Assembly (NCBI GenBank): GCA_026000945.1
Contig: BNZI01000004.1
Location: 1 to 64,000 of the forward strand
Length of the DNA: 64,000 nucleotides
Source: Clostridia bacterium
GTDB taxonomy: Bacteria; Bacillota; Clostridia; Lachnospirales; Lachnospiraceae
Direction of reading: 5' to 3'
Shown here: piece after piece, positions 9,139-20,174 of the stretch
How the letters are laid out: each line of letters starts with the position of its first letter
Numbering within the stretch: the stretch's first letter is position 1
The notes under the pieces: generated by a model
The model's input: the letters and a program-made list of their open reading frames with translations, nothing else
Database searches by the model: none
Told to the model about the DNA's origin: nothing
Made by a program: the position numbers and the translations under genes

Positions 9139-9275
9139 AAAATTCTCCTTCTCCTTTTCTTTGCTGTCTTTTACCTTTTTTATTTTTCCCATGAATGAGA
9201 TTTTACATGCAAAAGACCAAATTATTGTATCAAAACGATTCACATTGTTCAATATTTGATCTAAGCATCTAAGAT

Positions 9276-9592
9276 GTGTTGACACTACCCAAAATGCCCA
9301 GATTTTGAGTAGATTTATTGGATAAAGCAAATTTTTGCAAACATATGCGCGTATTTCAAAAAAAATCAAAAGTTTGCTCAATATCCTCGAACAAAGAGAA
9401 TATTCTATATCATCTTTCTCCTATAGAAAAAGGTAGAACAACATACTGAAAGTGTTTCAAGGAAACTCGACACTACAGGGGAATATTATACTAAATATTT
9501 TTCTGTAAATGAGATGCCAGCACTAACTTCTAAACACAAATTAAAAGGAAAAATGATAAAAATATGAACATTAAGCGGTAGTGTCAAAACGC
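9276..9592 (+). mobile_element. MITE-like element, near-complete copy (317 bp)
   Basis: Starts GTGTTGACACTACC (9276-9289) and ends GGTAGTGTCAAAACGC (9577-9592), a terminal inverted repeat with 11 perfect bases (TTGACACTACC). Between them are modules found again at 40.7, 49.1 and 53.8 kb: AAAATGCCCAGATTTTGAGTA, TATGCGCGTATTTCAAA, CTCGAACAAAGAGAAT, a TTTCTCCTA...GGTAGA stretch and TTTCAAGGAAACTCGACAC. No transposase is encoded. Its right end stops two bases before the stop codon of the TraX-like gene. No obvious target duplication is visible. It fills most of the gap 9139-9593. Confidence 0.75.
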
Positions 9593-9593
9593 C

Positions 9594-10415
9594 CTATCTA
9601 TTCATCAACCAGGCAATCACATAAAATAAATAGATATGCGCTGGATAAAACAGATAAAAGAAATACTTCTGATCTTTTCCTTTTTTTCCATTATAAAACC
9701 AAAGTAAAATTGCAGAAAGTCCCATCAAAGCTTGCGTATCCCCTACTCCAGCTGTAAGTCCTCTGTACAAAAGCCATAAACTCAAAAGCACTAAAGTGAA
9801 AACTTGCAGTATTCTTCTTTTTCGAAACAGATAAAAAAGTAAGCCCAAAAATACAAAGATCAGACTACCCTCTGCCAATAAAATATTAGGAATAAAAGCT
9901 TGATGTACAACCAATACCCATGGAGGTAAACGTCGAATAAAAGTATCCACTAAGAATAAAATAAAAACTACATTATAAATGATTAGCAAAAGTAAAGGAA
10001 CAAGTCCTAAGATAATCGATTTTATCTTCTTTTCCTTCAATCCTATGATAACGGAATCTACACACCACATCAACAAAGCAGAAAAAAACAAAGTAGCAAA
10101 AATATTGTTAATCAAGCCTATTTCTGACGGAAAAACCACAGAAATAATATAAGACAGCATATTCATCACAACAAAACTAATATATAATCGCAATAAATAT
10201 TTTTTTCGATTTCTTGTATAAGTAAAACCTTCTGCACATAAAAAAATAAAGATTGGTGCCGTTAGCCTACCTATCCAGCTAAACCAAAGCGGTACTCCTT
10301 GCCTAGCAAACATCTGATGCAGATGGTCAAATACCATAAAAACAATACCAATCATCTTTAAATGGTATCCAGTAAATCCACGTTTTTCCTGCTGTCGCTG
10401 TACTACTTCTTCCAT
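9594..10415 (-). CDS. TraX family integral membrane protein
   Basis: A 273-residue protein with about seven to eight membrane helices. The start region GFTGYHLKMIGIVFMVFDHLHQMF matches the TraX family hallmark (a Lys-x-Ile-...-Met-x-x-D-H motif in the first helix), and GRLTAPIFIFLCAEGFTYTRN is the conserved second element. The end segment YFFYLFYPAHIYLFYVI is also typical. TraX acetylates F-pilin in Escherichia coli; chromosomal Gram-positive homologues are thought to be membrane acyltransferases, role unproven. A paralogue of similar size is at 44541-45350 in the glycan cluster. It is flanked by mobile-element sequence on both sides. Confidence 0.85.
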   Translation of the reverse strand: MEEVVQRQQEKRGFTGYHLKMIGIVFMVFDHLHQMFARQGVPLWFSWIGRLTAPIFIFLCAEGFTYTRNRKKYLLRLYISFVVMNMLSYIISVVFPSEIGLINNIFATLFFSALLMWCVDSVIIGLKEKKIKSIILGLVPLLLLIIYNVVFILFLVDTFIRRLPPWVLVVHQAFIPNILLAEGSLIFVFLGLLFYLFRKRRILQVFTLVLLSLWLLYRGLTAGVGDTQALMGLSAILLWFYNGKKGKDQKYFFYLFYPAHIYLFYVIAWLMNR

Positions 10416-10477
10416 CCAGTATTCTCCTATCTCAGAGCCTGTTTAATATCAATAAATGAGGTGATTTTCCACTTTAC

Positions 10478-10525
10478 ATCTCTCTTCTTTCTCCTACACA
10501 AAGAAGAGATACCGCAATACTAAAG
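10478..10525 (+). mobile_element. Fragment of MITE-like element
   Basis: The stretch tttctcctacacaaagaag followed by agataccgcaatactaaag matches the internal module of the element (compare tttcctacacgaagaggtg and acacaggaatactggagg at 12536-12575). It abuts the IS200/IS605 relic, so one element may have inserted into or next to the other. Confidence 0.45.
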
Positions 10526-10541
10526 ATAAGTAAGTGAACCT

Positions 10542-10881
10542 CACATGACTAAAGTCACGTGCTTCATGAGTTTCCCTAGAAATTTCCTGTTTCTTAGACC
10601 TCGTAATCTACTATCTCCACAGGCGTTTGTTCCGATAGTTCCTATACCGTATTTGTTCATCTGTTATATCGCTATTCCTAAATCCAACAGACTTTTGTTC
10701 GTATGTTTTGAGCAGTGTTGACATCTCTGTCATGCTTTGCTTCACAGTCCAAGCATATCCATTTCTGATAATCAATTTAAATCTTTTGTCTCTTTATTCC
10801 GCTATCCGCAAACATGGCACGGCTGATTGCTTAGGAAAAACCCATCGCCGCTCACTCACGACTAAAGTCACGAGTATGAGC
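10542..10881 (-). mobile_element. IS200/IS605-type relic bounded by two palindromes
   Basis: Two related imperfect palindromes bound this stretch: CACATGACT-AA-AGTCACGTG (10542-10561) and a longer one at 10850-10881 whose centre is CACGACTAAAGTCACGAG. Subterminal palindromes of this kind are the recognition sites of single-strand IS200/IS605 elements. Between them lies the decayed C-terminal end of TnpB (10678-10831). The arrangement resembles a palindrome-bounded non-autonomous derivative, about 340 bp. With the fragment at 10478 it accounts for the gap 10416-10912. Confidence 0.6.
10678..10831 (-). pseudogene. tnpB: TnpB (IS605 OrfB) C-terminal remnant
   Basis: On the - strand, 10831 to 10802 reads SNQPCHVCG then a stop where TnpB usually has Tyr, followed by RNKETKDLN and another stop. 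After a frame change, 10761 to 10678 reads WICLDCEAKHDRDVNTAQNI and ends shortly after. This is the TnpB C-terminal zinc ribbon (CxxC...CxxC) and the RuvC-III motif (HDRDxNxAxNI) with the catalytic aspartate. One nonsense codon and one frameshift, plus loss of everything upstream, make it non-functional. Confidence 0.8.
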
Positions 10882-10912
10882 AGCGACCTTTTTCAATTTT
10901 TCACGGACTTCC

Positions 10913-12316
10913 TTACGCTTCATCTGCGGCAAAACATTTAAGTGCTTGAAATAATTGATAAACATCTAACTTTGCTGTCAATTCAAAAGGTGAATGCATG
11001 GATAAAACCGGAACACCTATGTCAATGACTTCCATATTTAAACTTGCTACATACTTAGCCACTGTTCCGCCTCCTCCTACATCTACTGCTCCTAATTCGC
11101 CTGTTTGCCAAAAAACCTTATTTTGATCCAACAAACGGGTAAGATAACCTAGATATTCTGCACTAGTATCGGAACTGCCACCCTTACCTCTTGAACCTGT
11201 GTATTTCATTAAAATACAACCTCTATTCATGTATGCACAATTTCTACTATCTACTACTTCTGGAAAAGTAGGATCATAAGCTACACCCACATCTGCAGAC
11301 AAACATTTGCTATTTCTCATGACTTGCCTTGCATTTGCTCCTTGATTCTCCGCCAAATCTTCCAAAAAATGCAAGAGATAAAAAGAATCCAAACCAGTAT
11401 TTCCAGTAGAACCTATTTCTTCTTTATCTGCTAATACACAAAGACTCGTATATTTTGGGTTTTTGGTTTCAATTTCTGCCATCAAAGCGGCATAGGCACA
11501 AACACGATCATCCTGCCCGTAACTACCAATCAAACTGGTATCAAAACCCACATCTCTAGCTTTTGCCGCCGGCACGATTTCAATTTCTGCTCTAGCTAAA
11601 TCTCTTTCTGTAATTCCATAACGTTCATTTAACAAGACTAAAATATTCAGCTTCACTTTTTCTTTCAGTTCTGTATCTTCAAAATAGGGAATAGAACCAA
11701 CAAGTAAATTCAGCTCTTCTCCTTTTAGACCTTCTTCTAAAGTTCTTTTGTTTTGCTGTTGTGCTAAATGAGGTAGTAAATCTGTAACACAAAAGACTGG
11801 CTCATCTTCTTTTTCACCAATCGAAATTTCTACAACTTCTCCATTTGCTTTAACCACGATCCCATGTAAAGCCAATGGAGTAGCTCCCCACTGATACTTA
11901 CGCACTCCACCGTAATAATGTGTTTTTGCCAAACCAATATCATGGTCTTCATAAAGAGGAACTTGTTTTAAATCCAATCTAGGAGAGTCAATGTGAGCCA
12001 CAGATAAATGAATACCTTTTTCTAGATCCTGTGTCCCTAAAGTACCAAAAATCATCGCTTTATTACGATTAACACAATAAAATTTATCTCCCGCCTGATA
12101 TTTCTTTCCAAGGGAAAATGGTTGATATCCTGCTTTTTTGAGCAAGATCTCCGCTTCTCTTACACATTCTCGTTCTGTTTTGCCTTGATCTAAAAAATAT
12201 TTGTAACCTTTAGCAAATTCATCTGCTAAAGGGATCAAACCCGGTTCTATTTTATAAATATGAGGCAATTCCCAAGTCAAATTTTGCAATTCTTTTAATT
12301 TTGCATCTGAAACCAT
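10913..12316 (-). CDS. M18 family zinc aminopeptidase
   Basis: Cytosolic metallo-aminopeptidase of 467 residues (aspartyl aminopeptidase/aminopeptidase I family). Metal ligands are visible in SVAHIDSPRLDLK (H108, D110), in the ADKEEIGSTGNTG motif with the catalytic and bridging acids, in SADVGVAYDP, and in the C-terminal VLSMHSPFE histidine. ATG at 12316 (MVSDAKLKEL) follows AAAGGAGTG at good spacing; the frame is open further to 12376 but that part has no family similarity. The 3' end lies 32 bases from the IS605-type palindrome. Likely role is peptide turnover. Confidence 0.92.
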   Translation of the reverse strand: MVSDAKLKELQNLTWELPHIYKIEPGLIPLADEFAKGYKYFLDQGKTERECVREAEILLKKAGYQPFSLGKKYQAGDKFYCVNRNKAMIFGTLGTQDLEKGIHLSVAHIDSPRLDLKQVPLYEDHDIGLAKTHYYGGVRKYQWGATPLALHGIVVKANGEVVEISIGEKEDEPVFCVTDLLPHLAQQQNKRTLEEGLKGEELNLLVGSIPYFEDTELKEKVKLNILVLLNERYGITERDLARAEIEIVPAAKARDVGFDTSLIGSYGQDDRVCAYAALMAEIETKNPKYTSLCVLADKEEIGSTGNTGLDSFYLLHFLEDLAENQGANARQVMRNSKCLSADVGVAYDPTFPEVVDSRNCAYMNRGCILMKYTGSRGKGGSSDTSAEYLGYLTRLLDQNKVFWQTGELGAVDVGGGGTVAKYVASLNMEVIDIGVPVLSMHSPFELTAKLDVYQLFQALKCFAADEA

Positions 12317-12344
12317 ATCTACACTCCTTTTTAAAAATCTGTTC

Positions 12345-12710
12345 AATATTTGTGAACAAAGTAATTTTTGTAACATTTTTTCTAAAAGAGACTATCCAAC
12401 ATTTCCAAATAAAAAGCATTTTGTATATCTTTTTTTCAAGAACCTATATATCTCTGAATAAAGAAATGTTTGTGCATCTTTTTTTCTAAAAACCTATTTC
12501 AGTATCTCCAAACAAAGAGAATGTTGTGTATAGTTTTTTTCCTACACGAAGAGGTGACACAGGAATACTGGAGGCATTTCAAGGAGGCTCGACACCGTAA
12601 GGAAGAAAAATAGACCAAACATTCTCCCGCAAGTGAGATACGAAATAAGCTCTCTCACACGAAGAAGTATTTCAAAAAAGCTCGACACCGTAGGAAAAAA
12701 ACATACCCTA
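12345..12710 (+). mobile_element. MITE-like element copy with internally amplified modules
   Basis: From about 12345 to 12540 there are four degenerate tandem versions of a roughly 46-bp module, each ending in a T-rich tract followed by c(t)a: gttcaatatttgtgaacaa..., tccaacatttccaaataaa..., tatatctctgaataaaga..., cagtatctccaaacaaag.... Then comes the element core (cctacacgaagaggtgac, gcatttcaaggaggctcg, aatagaccaaacattctc, cgcaagtgagatacg) and a second partial core (cacacgaagaagtatttc, aaaaagctcgacaccgta). The terminal repeats are not recognisable. It fills the gap between the M18 gene and the glucosidase; no gene is seen there. Confidence 0.55.
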
Positions 12711-12750
12711 ATATTTCGATATTGAACAATTTCTTAGTTTAAAATTCAAC

Positions 12751-12785
12751 AGACCTCACCCGCATATTCAAAATGGATGAGGTCT
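12751..12785 (-). terminator. Hairpin terminator downstream of first glucosidase gene
   Basis: AGACCTCACCC (12751-12761) pairs with GGATGAGGTCT (12775-12785) with one mismatch, 36 bases past the stop of the - strand gene at 12821. In the - direction it is followed by GTTGAATTTT, a weak T-tract, so it is a plausible Rho-independent terminator. Confidence 0.6.
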
Positions 12786-12820
12786 TCTCTTTATCTTTAC
12801 TATGACAGTATAGAGTGAAC

Positions 12821-14290
<1,470 letters not shown>

Positions 14291-14304
14291 TTACCTATCG
14301 CCTC

Positions 14305-14420
14305 GTGATATACTCCCACCACCTATGCTAAATCTAAGAAGCAGGAGCTTCTCGCTCAAGACAACTAGTGCCTGAACCATCCCCGTGTTCCCCACGGTTT
14401 TATGCCAATTCATCCTACTA
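14305..14420 (-). mobile_element. IS200/IS605 right-end relic between the two glucosidase genes
   Basis: On the - strand the sequence ends GAGAAGCTCCTGC, then a loop containing TTAG, then GGTGGTGGGAGTATATCAC. This closely resembles the right-end palindrome of many clostridial IS605-type elements (GAAGCTCC...TTAG...GGTGGGAGTATGTCAC). Just upstream, one frame reads HKTVGNTGMVQAL and SEKLLLLRFSIGGGS, like a translated TnpB tail. No further transposase sequence is seen. The remainder of the 326-base gap 14264-14589 is AT-rich with no gene. Confidence 0.5.
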
Positions 14421-14589
14421 CCTTAGAGATAGCGGATTTCTTGGTAAATTGAATGAAATTCTGAAATCTTTACTTAATTACTTCTTAATCTTTATATTTT
14501 ATCACAAAAAAGTTTATTGTCAAAGACAGGTCTGCCTGTTCTCATCTCGTCTATAACAAACTCTCTCATTCTACCCCTGAAGAAAAGCT

Positions 14590-16083
<1,494 letters not shown>

Positions 16084-16101
16084 TTATGTTCATTCTAGCA
16101 T

Positions 16102-16151
16102 AAAAAAATGGATAATCAAAGGTGTGGTTGCTTTGAATTATCCATTTTTTT
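16102..16151 (-). terminator. Rho-independent terminator of secA
   Basis: AAAAAAATGGATAAT...CAAAG pairs with CTTTG-AATTATCCATTTTTTT around a 9-base loop, with one bulged base. It begins three bases after the secA stop and ends in seven T on the - strand. It separates secA from the glucosidase gene downstream, which must use its own promoter in the roughly 60 bases that follow. Confidence 0.88.
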
Positions 16152-16153
16152 CG

Positions 16154-18610
16154 TTATCCATCCTTTCTAGTCTCTTGATACACAAGGCGTAAACTCTCTT
16201 CCGTTACATTACCCATGATTTGATGAAACAACTGATAAGCCCTTATTTTATACTTAACCAAGGGATTTCCTTTTTTCCCATAAGACTGCCATCCTCTCCC
16301 TCTTTGTAAAACTCTTAATCCCTCCATATACTCCCGCCAATTTTTATCTATCGTTTGAAGATAAATTCGACGTTCTTTTTCTTGAAGTTGTTCTTCATTT
16401 TGCGTTGATTCTTGCTGGTTTTTCCATAAGATTTGAGCTTGTAAAGTGAAATAGTCTTTGAATGCTTTTTTATTGGGACATTGTTCTTTCATCTCATCCT
16501 TTTGAAAAATTTCTACATCCAAGGGTAATACAGAAAGTATCCTATGTTTCAATTTCCTCCAATCCCAACGACTACTATTTTTCTCGTCATCTATACATTC
16601 TTGTGCCACATCATCTATCCATTTAGCAAACATTTTTTCTCTAACTTCTTCTAAATCTTGCGCATATAAAATATATCTACGCTCTTTGTTCATCAAATCT
16701 CTTTGTTCATTTAAGATTTGATCGTATTGGAAACATTTCATTCTACTGACATAATGACTTTGTCCAACCCTTTTTTGTGCATCTTGAACAAATTTTAGAA
16801 GTAATTTATGCTGTATCGGCTTATTTTCTTCTCCTTTTAACGCATGGAATACAGAAAGTAAACTCTGCACACCATATTGAGTCAATAAATGATCCTCCAA
16901 AGAAAGATAAAAACGAGATTCTCCCGGATCGCCCTGCCTGCCAGAACGCCCCCTAAGCTGATCATCTATTCTAAGCGATTCATGACGCTGAACACCAATC
17001 ACTTTTAACCCCCCAGCTGATCTTGACTGTTCATCCAATTGAATATCCGTTCCCCGACCTGCCATATTTGTAGCAATCGTCACTGCACCATATCTTCCTG
17101 CTTTTGCAATAATGCTTGCTTCCTGTTTATTTTGTTTAGCATTCAGTACTTGATGGGCAATCCCTTTTTTTCTCAATAGATCACTCAATAATTCAGATGT
17201 ATCTATATGCGTTGTACCTACTAGAATAGGTTGTCCTGTTGAATGAGTTTTCGCAATATCTTCTATAATCGCTTGATACTTTTCTTTTTTCGTTTTATAA
17301 ATCAAATCAGGATGATCTATACGCAATATTTTTTTATTCGTTGGAATATCTACAACATCTAAAGCATAAATTTGACGCAATTCCATTTCTGCTTGCGCAG
17401 CTGTACCTGTCATTCCTGATTTTTGCTTAAATTGGTTAAAAAAGTTTTGAAAACTTATGCTAGACAAAGCTCGGTTCTCTTCTTTTGCTTCTATTTTTTC
17501 TTTTACCTCTATCGCTTCGTGCAAGCCTTCGGAATATCTTTTTGATGGAGTTATACGTCCAGTAGCACTATCTACAAGGATGACTTTTTGTTCTTGTACG
17601 ATGTAATCCCGATCTCTGCGCATAATGTAATGCGCGCGTAAAGCTGCCCTAACATGATAAAAAACATTTAAGCGTTCAGCCTCTTCTAATTGATCTAGAT
17701 AAAAAAATTGTTCTACTTTTCGAAATCCTTGATCGGTAAGACTAGCTGTTTGACCATCAACAATAAAATCTCCTTCTTCTATAATTTCTTCCTCAACTAG
17801 TTTATCCAGTTTTGTTAATTTAGGCCCTTTTGTTCCTTGTCTTAAGTGCCGAACCAAAAAATCACAAGATTTATATAATTTGTTTTGTTCCTCCTTATCT
17901 AATCCATAAACCGAATTTTCATTTTTTCCTGCGATGACCAACGGAGATCTTGCCCGATCAATCAAAATGGAATCTGCTTCATCAATTAAGGCATAATTTA
18001 ATCCTCTTAATACAATTTTTTTTACATCCATAACGATATGATCACGTAAATAATCAAAAACTAACTCATGATTTGTCACATAAGTAATATCACAAGCATA
18101 AGCTGCACGACGTTCTGGCTTACTTAATCCGCCTACCACTACACCGACAGATAAACCTAAAAATTCATAAAGATTTTTCATCAGCTCCGCATCACGTTTA
18201 GCCAAGTAGTCATTCACTGTAACAATATGAACTCCCTCTCCACTCAACGCATAGACATAGGCTGGCAAAGCAGCTACCAAAGTTTTCCCTTCGCCTGTCT
18301 TCATCTGCGCAATACGCCCTTGATACAGCACAATTCCACCTGCTAGTTGGACACGGTAATGCTCCATTCCCAAAACACGCCGAGAAGCTTCACGCACTAC
18401 GGCAAAAGCCTCTACAAGATAAGAATCTGAATTTTCTCCTTTTTTCAATAAGGATTTCCAATTGGAAGTTTTATCCTTTAATTGTTTATCTGTACATTGC
18501 ATCATTTCAGTCCGCATACTCTCTATTTCATCTACGATAGGACTAATGGTTTTCAACTCTTTTTCACTGTATGTATAAAATAATTGGGGGATAAGACCCA
18601 TGGTTTCCAC
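16154..18610 (-). CDS. SecA-type preprotein translocase ATPase without zinc tail
   Basis: DEAD-motor ATPase that drives Sec-dependent secretion, 818 residues. Walker A MKTGEGKT at 103-110, TVNDYLAKRDAE at about 131-142, DEAD box (IDEADSILIDRARSP, D210-D213), then TGRITPSKRYSEG and the second-motor-domain motifs TNMAGRGTDI and QLRGRSGRQGDPGES. The C-terminus ends at YQETRKDG and lacks the CxCxSGxxxxxCHG zinc linker that binds SecB/lipids in most housekeeping SecA proteins. The scaffold end also diverges (MEGLRVLQRGRGWQSYGKK). It could be an accessory SecA2 or a housekeeping SecA that has lost the tail; without the rest of the genome this is open. ATG 18610 follows GAGGAGTGG. Confidence 0.9.
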   Translation of the reverse strand: METMGLIPQLFYTYSEKELKTISPIVDEIESMRTEMMQCTDKQLKDKTSNWKSLLKKGENSDSYLVEAFAVVREASRRVLGMEHYRVQLAGGIVLYQGRIAQMKTGEGKTLVAALPAYVYALSGEGVHIVTVNDYLAKRDAELMKNLYEFLGLSVGVVVGGLSKPERRAAYACDITYVTNHELVFDYLRDHIVMDVKKIVLRGLNYALIDEADSILIDRARSPLVIAGKNENSVYGLDKEEQNKLYKSCDFLVRHLRQGTKGPKLTKLDKLVEEEIIEEGDFIVDGQTASLTDQGFRKVEQFFYLDQLEEAERLNVFYHVRAALRAHYIMRRDRDYIVQEQKVILVDSATGRITPSKRYSEGLHEAIEVKEKIEAKEENRALSSISFQNFFNQFKQKSGMTGTAAQAEMELRQIYALDVVDIPTNKKILRIDHPDLIYKTKKEKYQAIIEDIAKTHSTGQPILVGTTHIDTSELLSDLLRKKGIAHQVLNAKQNKQEASIIAKAGRYGAVTIATNMAGRGTDIQLDEQSRSAGGLKVIGVQRHESLRIDDQLRGRSGRQGDPGESRFYLSLEDHLLTQYGVQSLLSVFHALKGEENKPIQHKLLLKFVQDAQKRVGQSHYVSRMKCFQYDQILNEQRDLMNKERRYILYAQDLEEVREKMFAKWIDDVAQECIDDEKNSSRWDWRKLKHRILSVLPLDVEIFQKDEMKEQCPNKKAFKDYFTLQAQILWKNQQESTQNEEQLQEKERRIYLQTIDKNWREYMEGLRVLQRGRGWQSYGKKGNPLVKYKIRAYQLFHQIMGNVTEESLRLVYQETRKDG

Positions 18611-19040
18611 TCCTCACACAATCAAAGTTAATCAAATAGTCTCTCCATCCTAAGGTTTAGCCTCATTTTACCGGTAAAGCCCACGATTTGAGACAATTTT
18701 CTTCCATAGGATTTTTTTCTTTCATCGGATCATTTTCTAAACTCAAAAGGAATATTAACTGTTAATTAAATCTAAATTACTTATACCATTTTTTATAGTG
18801 TTCTCTATTGATTTGTTCATCAATAGAGCTTTATTCATGATATCCAATAAATACTAACATCGACAGCTTATGAATTTTTCGGATAGCTGCCGCTGAATGA
18901 AAGTTTTTTGCCCATAAAGTTAAATAGTCATAAGCAACGTCTTTCATTTATTCCACTGTAATAATATAACAAATAATTTGAATGCTTTCCACAAAAAAAG
19001 CCATGAGTAGATATTGTGTTAAGCAAATTAACACGTAGCA
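18611..19040. other. Intergenic region upstream of secA
   Basis: No gene seen. It holds a perfect 9-bp hairpin CTCTATTGA/TCAATAGAG at 18803-18811 and 18820-18828 with an 8-base loop and only weak T-richness. The secA promoter should lie here, but no convincing -35/-10 pair stands out. AT-rich otherwise. Confidence 0.4.
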
Positions 19041-19073
19041 AAAAAGAAAGCATTGTCTTTTTGCTTTCTTTTT
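19041..19073 (-). terminator. Rho-independent terminator of the ATP-grasp operon
   Basis: AAAAAGAAAGCA (19041-19052) pairs with TGCTTTCTTTTT (19062-19073). Read on the - strand it is a stem GAAAGCA/TGCTTTC followed by six T, 10 bases after the stop at 19083. It closes the four-part surface-polymer operon. Confidence 0.8.
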
Positions 19074-19082
19074 CATTTTCTA

Positions 19083-20174
19083 TTAACTTGCTATATTTTT
19101 TGGAATGTAATGTTTATAAACTGAATGGTAATATTGAAAGTATGCCATAATTAAATTGGTACCTACATTGCCACCAAGATTTATCGTCCCAGTAGGAAAA
19201 CTATTTGCTTCAAACAACCAAAATTTTCTTTTCCCTTCTTTATCTGTATTAATGCTTACATCCAATCCAATTTCAAAAATTGGATTTCGACAAAAAGACT
19301 GATAATAAGCAGGAAATTCTTTTCCAAATCTAATCAATCTCTCCTGTATTTCAGACCATTCACTGTCAAACTCATTTTTCAAAAAAAGTTCACATGGCAT
19401 GGAATAACCACCCGTATGAATATTGGAAACCATCCCATTTGCATTACCAATTCTAGGATATAAATTTACTACAAATTCCCCATTGACTGCATTGCGGCAA
19501 CACCTTACCCGAATATCAAATGGCTCTCCATTTCTCGTTCTGCAATCAATGACAGGTTGCACCAAATGCTCTTTGGATAATTTTGTGTAATAATCTTTCA
19601 ATTTAGGCAAATCCAATTCTTTTTTCTCTGCTCCAATAGTCATGAAATATTGATTATTTTTTTGTTGAATTTTCACAACTCCATTTCCATTTTCTCCATT
19701 GCATGGCTTAACGACAACTTCTCCTTGCCATTCATCCAATGCATTTTTCAAATCCTCAAATTTTTTAAGTAATTTTGTCGGTATTAACATATTTTTAAAC
19801 TGATCCGTTTTTGCTTCAGCAAGAGCCTTATAAGCTGTATACTTTGACAATCCTAAACTCTTACGTGTAAGCAGAGTATATGGTGCAAGTTCTTTATCAA
19901 TAAGATTAAATTGATTATCCACGAGTGGAGGAATAGGAACAATTTTTCTATAAATATCCCCATTTTCAAAAAATATACCATTAATCTCTTGTTTAGTCCA
20001 ATCCACATCTTTTGGTGCAAATAAAAATAAATCCACATCAAATGCACGAGCCATATACAACATATGATAAAAACTATTTGTCCTGTCACTCAAAGGAACA
20101 TTTTTCAGTAATCGTCCTACAGTTATCATGATTGATTTACCTCTTTCCTCTTTCATAATGTTAAATTGATTCAT
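19083..20174 (-). CDS. YheC/YheD-type ATP-grasp ligase
   Basis: A 363-residue cytosolic protein with an ATP-grasp fold of the YheC/D type: a short N-terminal domain (MITVGRLLKNVPLSDRTNSFYHMLYMARAF) and then the nucleotide-binding segments EWQGEVVVKPCNGENGNGVVKI and FDIRVRCCRNAVNGEFVVNLYPRIG, and a metal-binding end EANSFPTGTINLGG. ATP-grasp enzymes join a carboxylate to an amine or thiol through an acyl phosphate. YheC/D relatives are known from Bacillus spore coats, without a defined substrate. The start MNQFN is chosen because its ATG overlaps the upstream stop by 4 bp; MKEERG six residues later is an alternative. Last gene of the operon; substrate unknown. Confidence 0.85.
   Translation of the reverse strand: MNQFNIMKEERGKSIMITVGRLLKNVPLSDRTNSFYHMLYMARAFDVDLFLFAPKDVDWTKQEINGIFFENGDIYRKIVPIPPLVDNQFNLIDKELAPYTLLTRKSLGLSKYTAYKALAEAKTDQFKNMLIPTKLLKKFEDLKNALDEWQGEVVVKPCNGENGNGVVKIQQKNNQYFMTIGAEKKELDLPKLKDYYTKLSKEHLVQPVIDCRTRNGEPFDIRVRCCRNAVNGEFVVNLYPRIGNANGMVSNIHTGGYSMPCELFLKNEFDSEWSEIQERLIRFGKEFPAYYQSFCRNPIFEIGLDVSINTDKEGKRKFWLFEANSFPTGTINLGGNVGTNLIMAYFQYYHSVYKHYIPKNIAS

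Noticed and set aside
9139..9381. Longer N-terminus for the acyl-carrier-like protein
   Set aside because: The extra 81 codons run into the MITE-like element and lack similarity, whereas ATG 9138 has a strong ribosome site.
10708..10941. A 77-codon + strand frame
   Set aside because: It is antisense to the TnpB relic and the end of the aminopeptidase gene; no ribosome site and no similarity.
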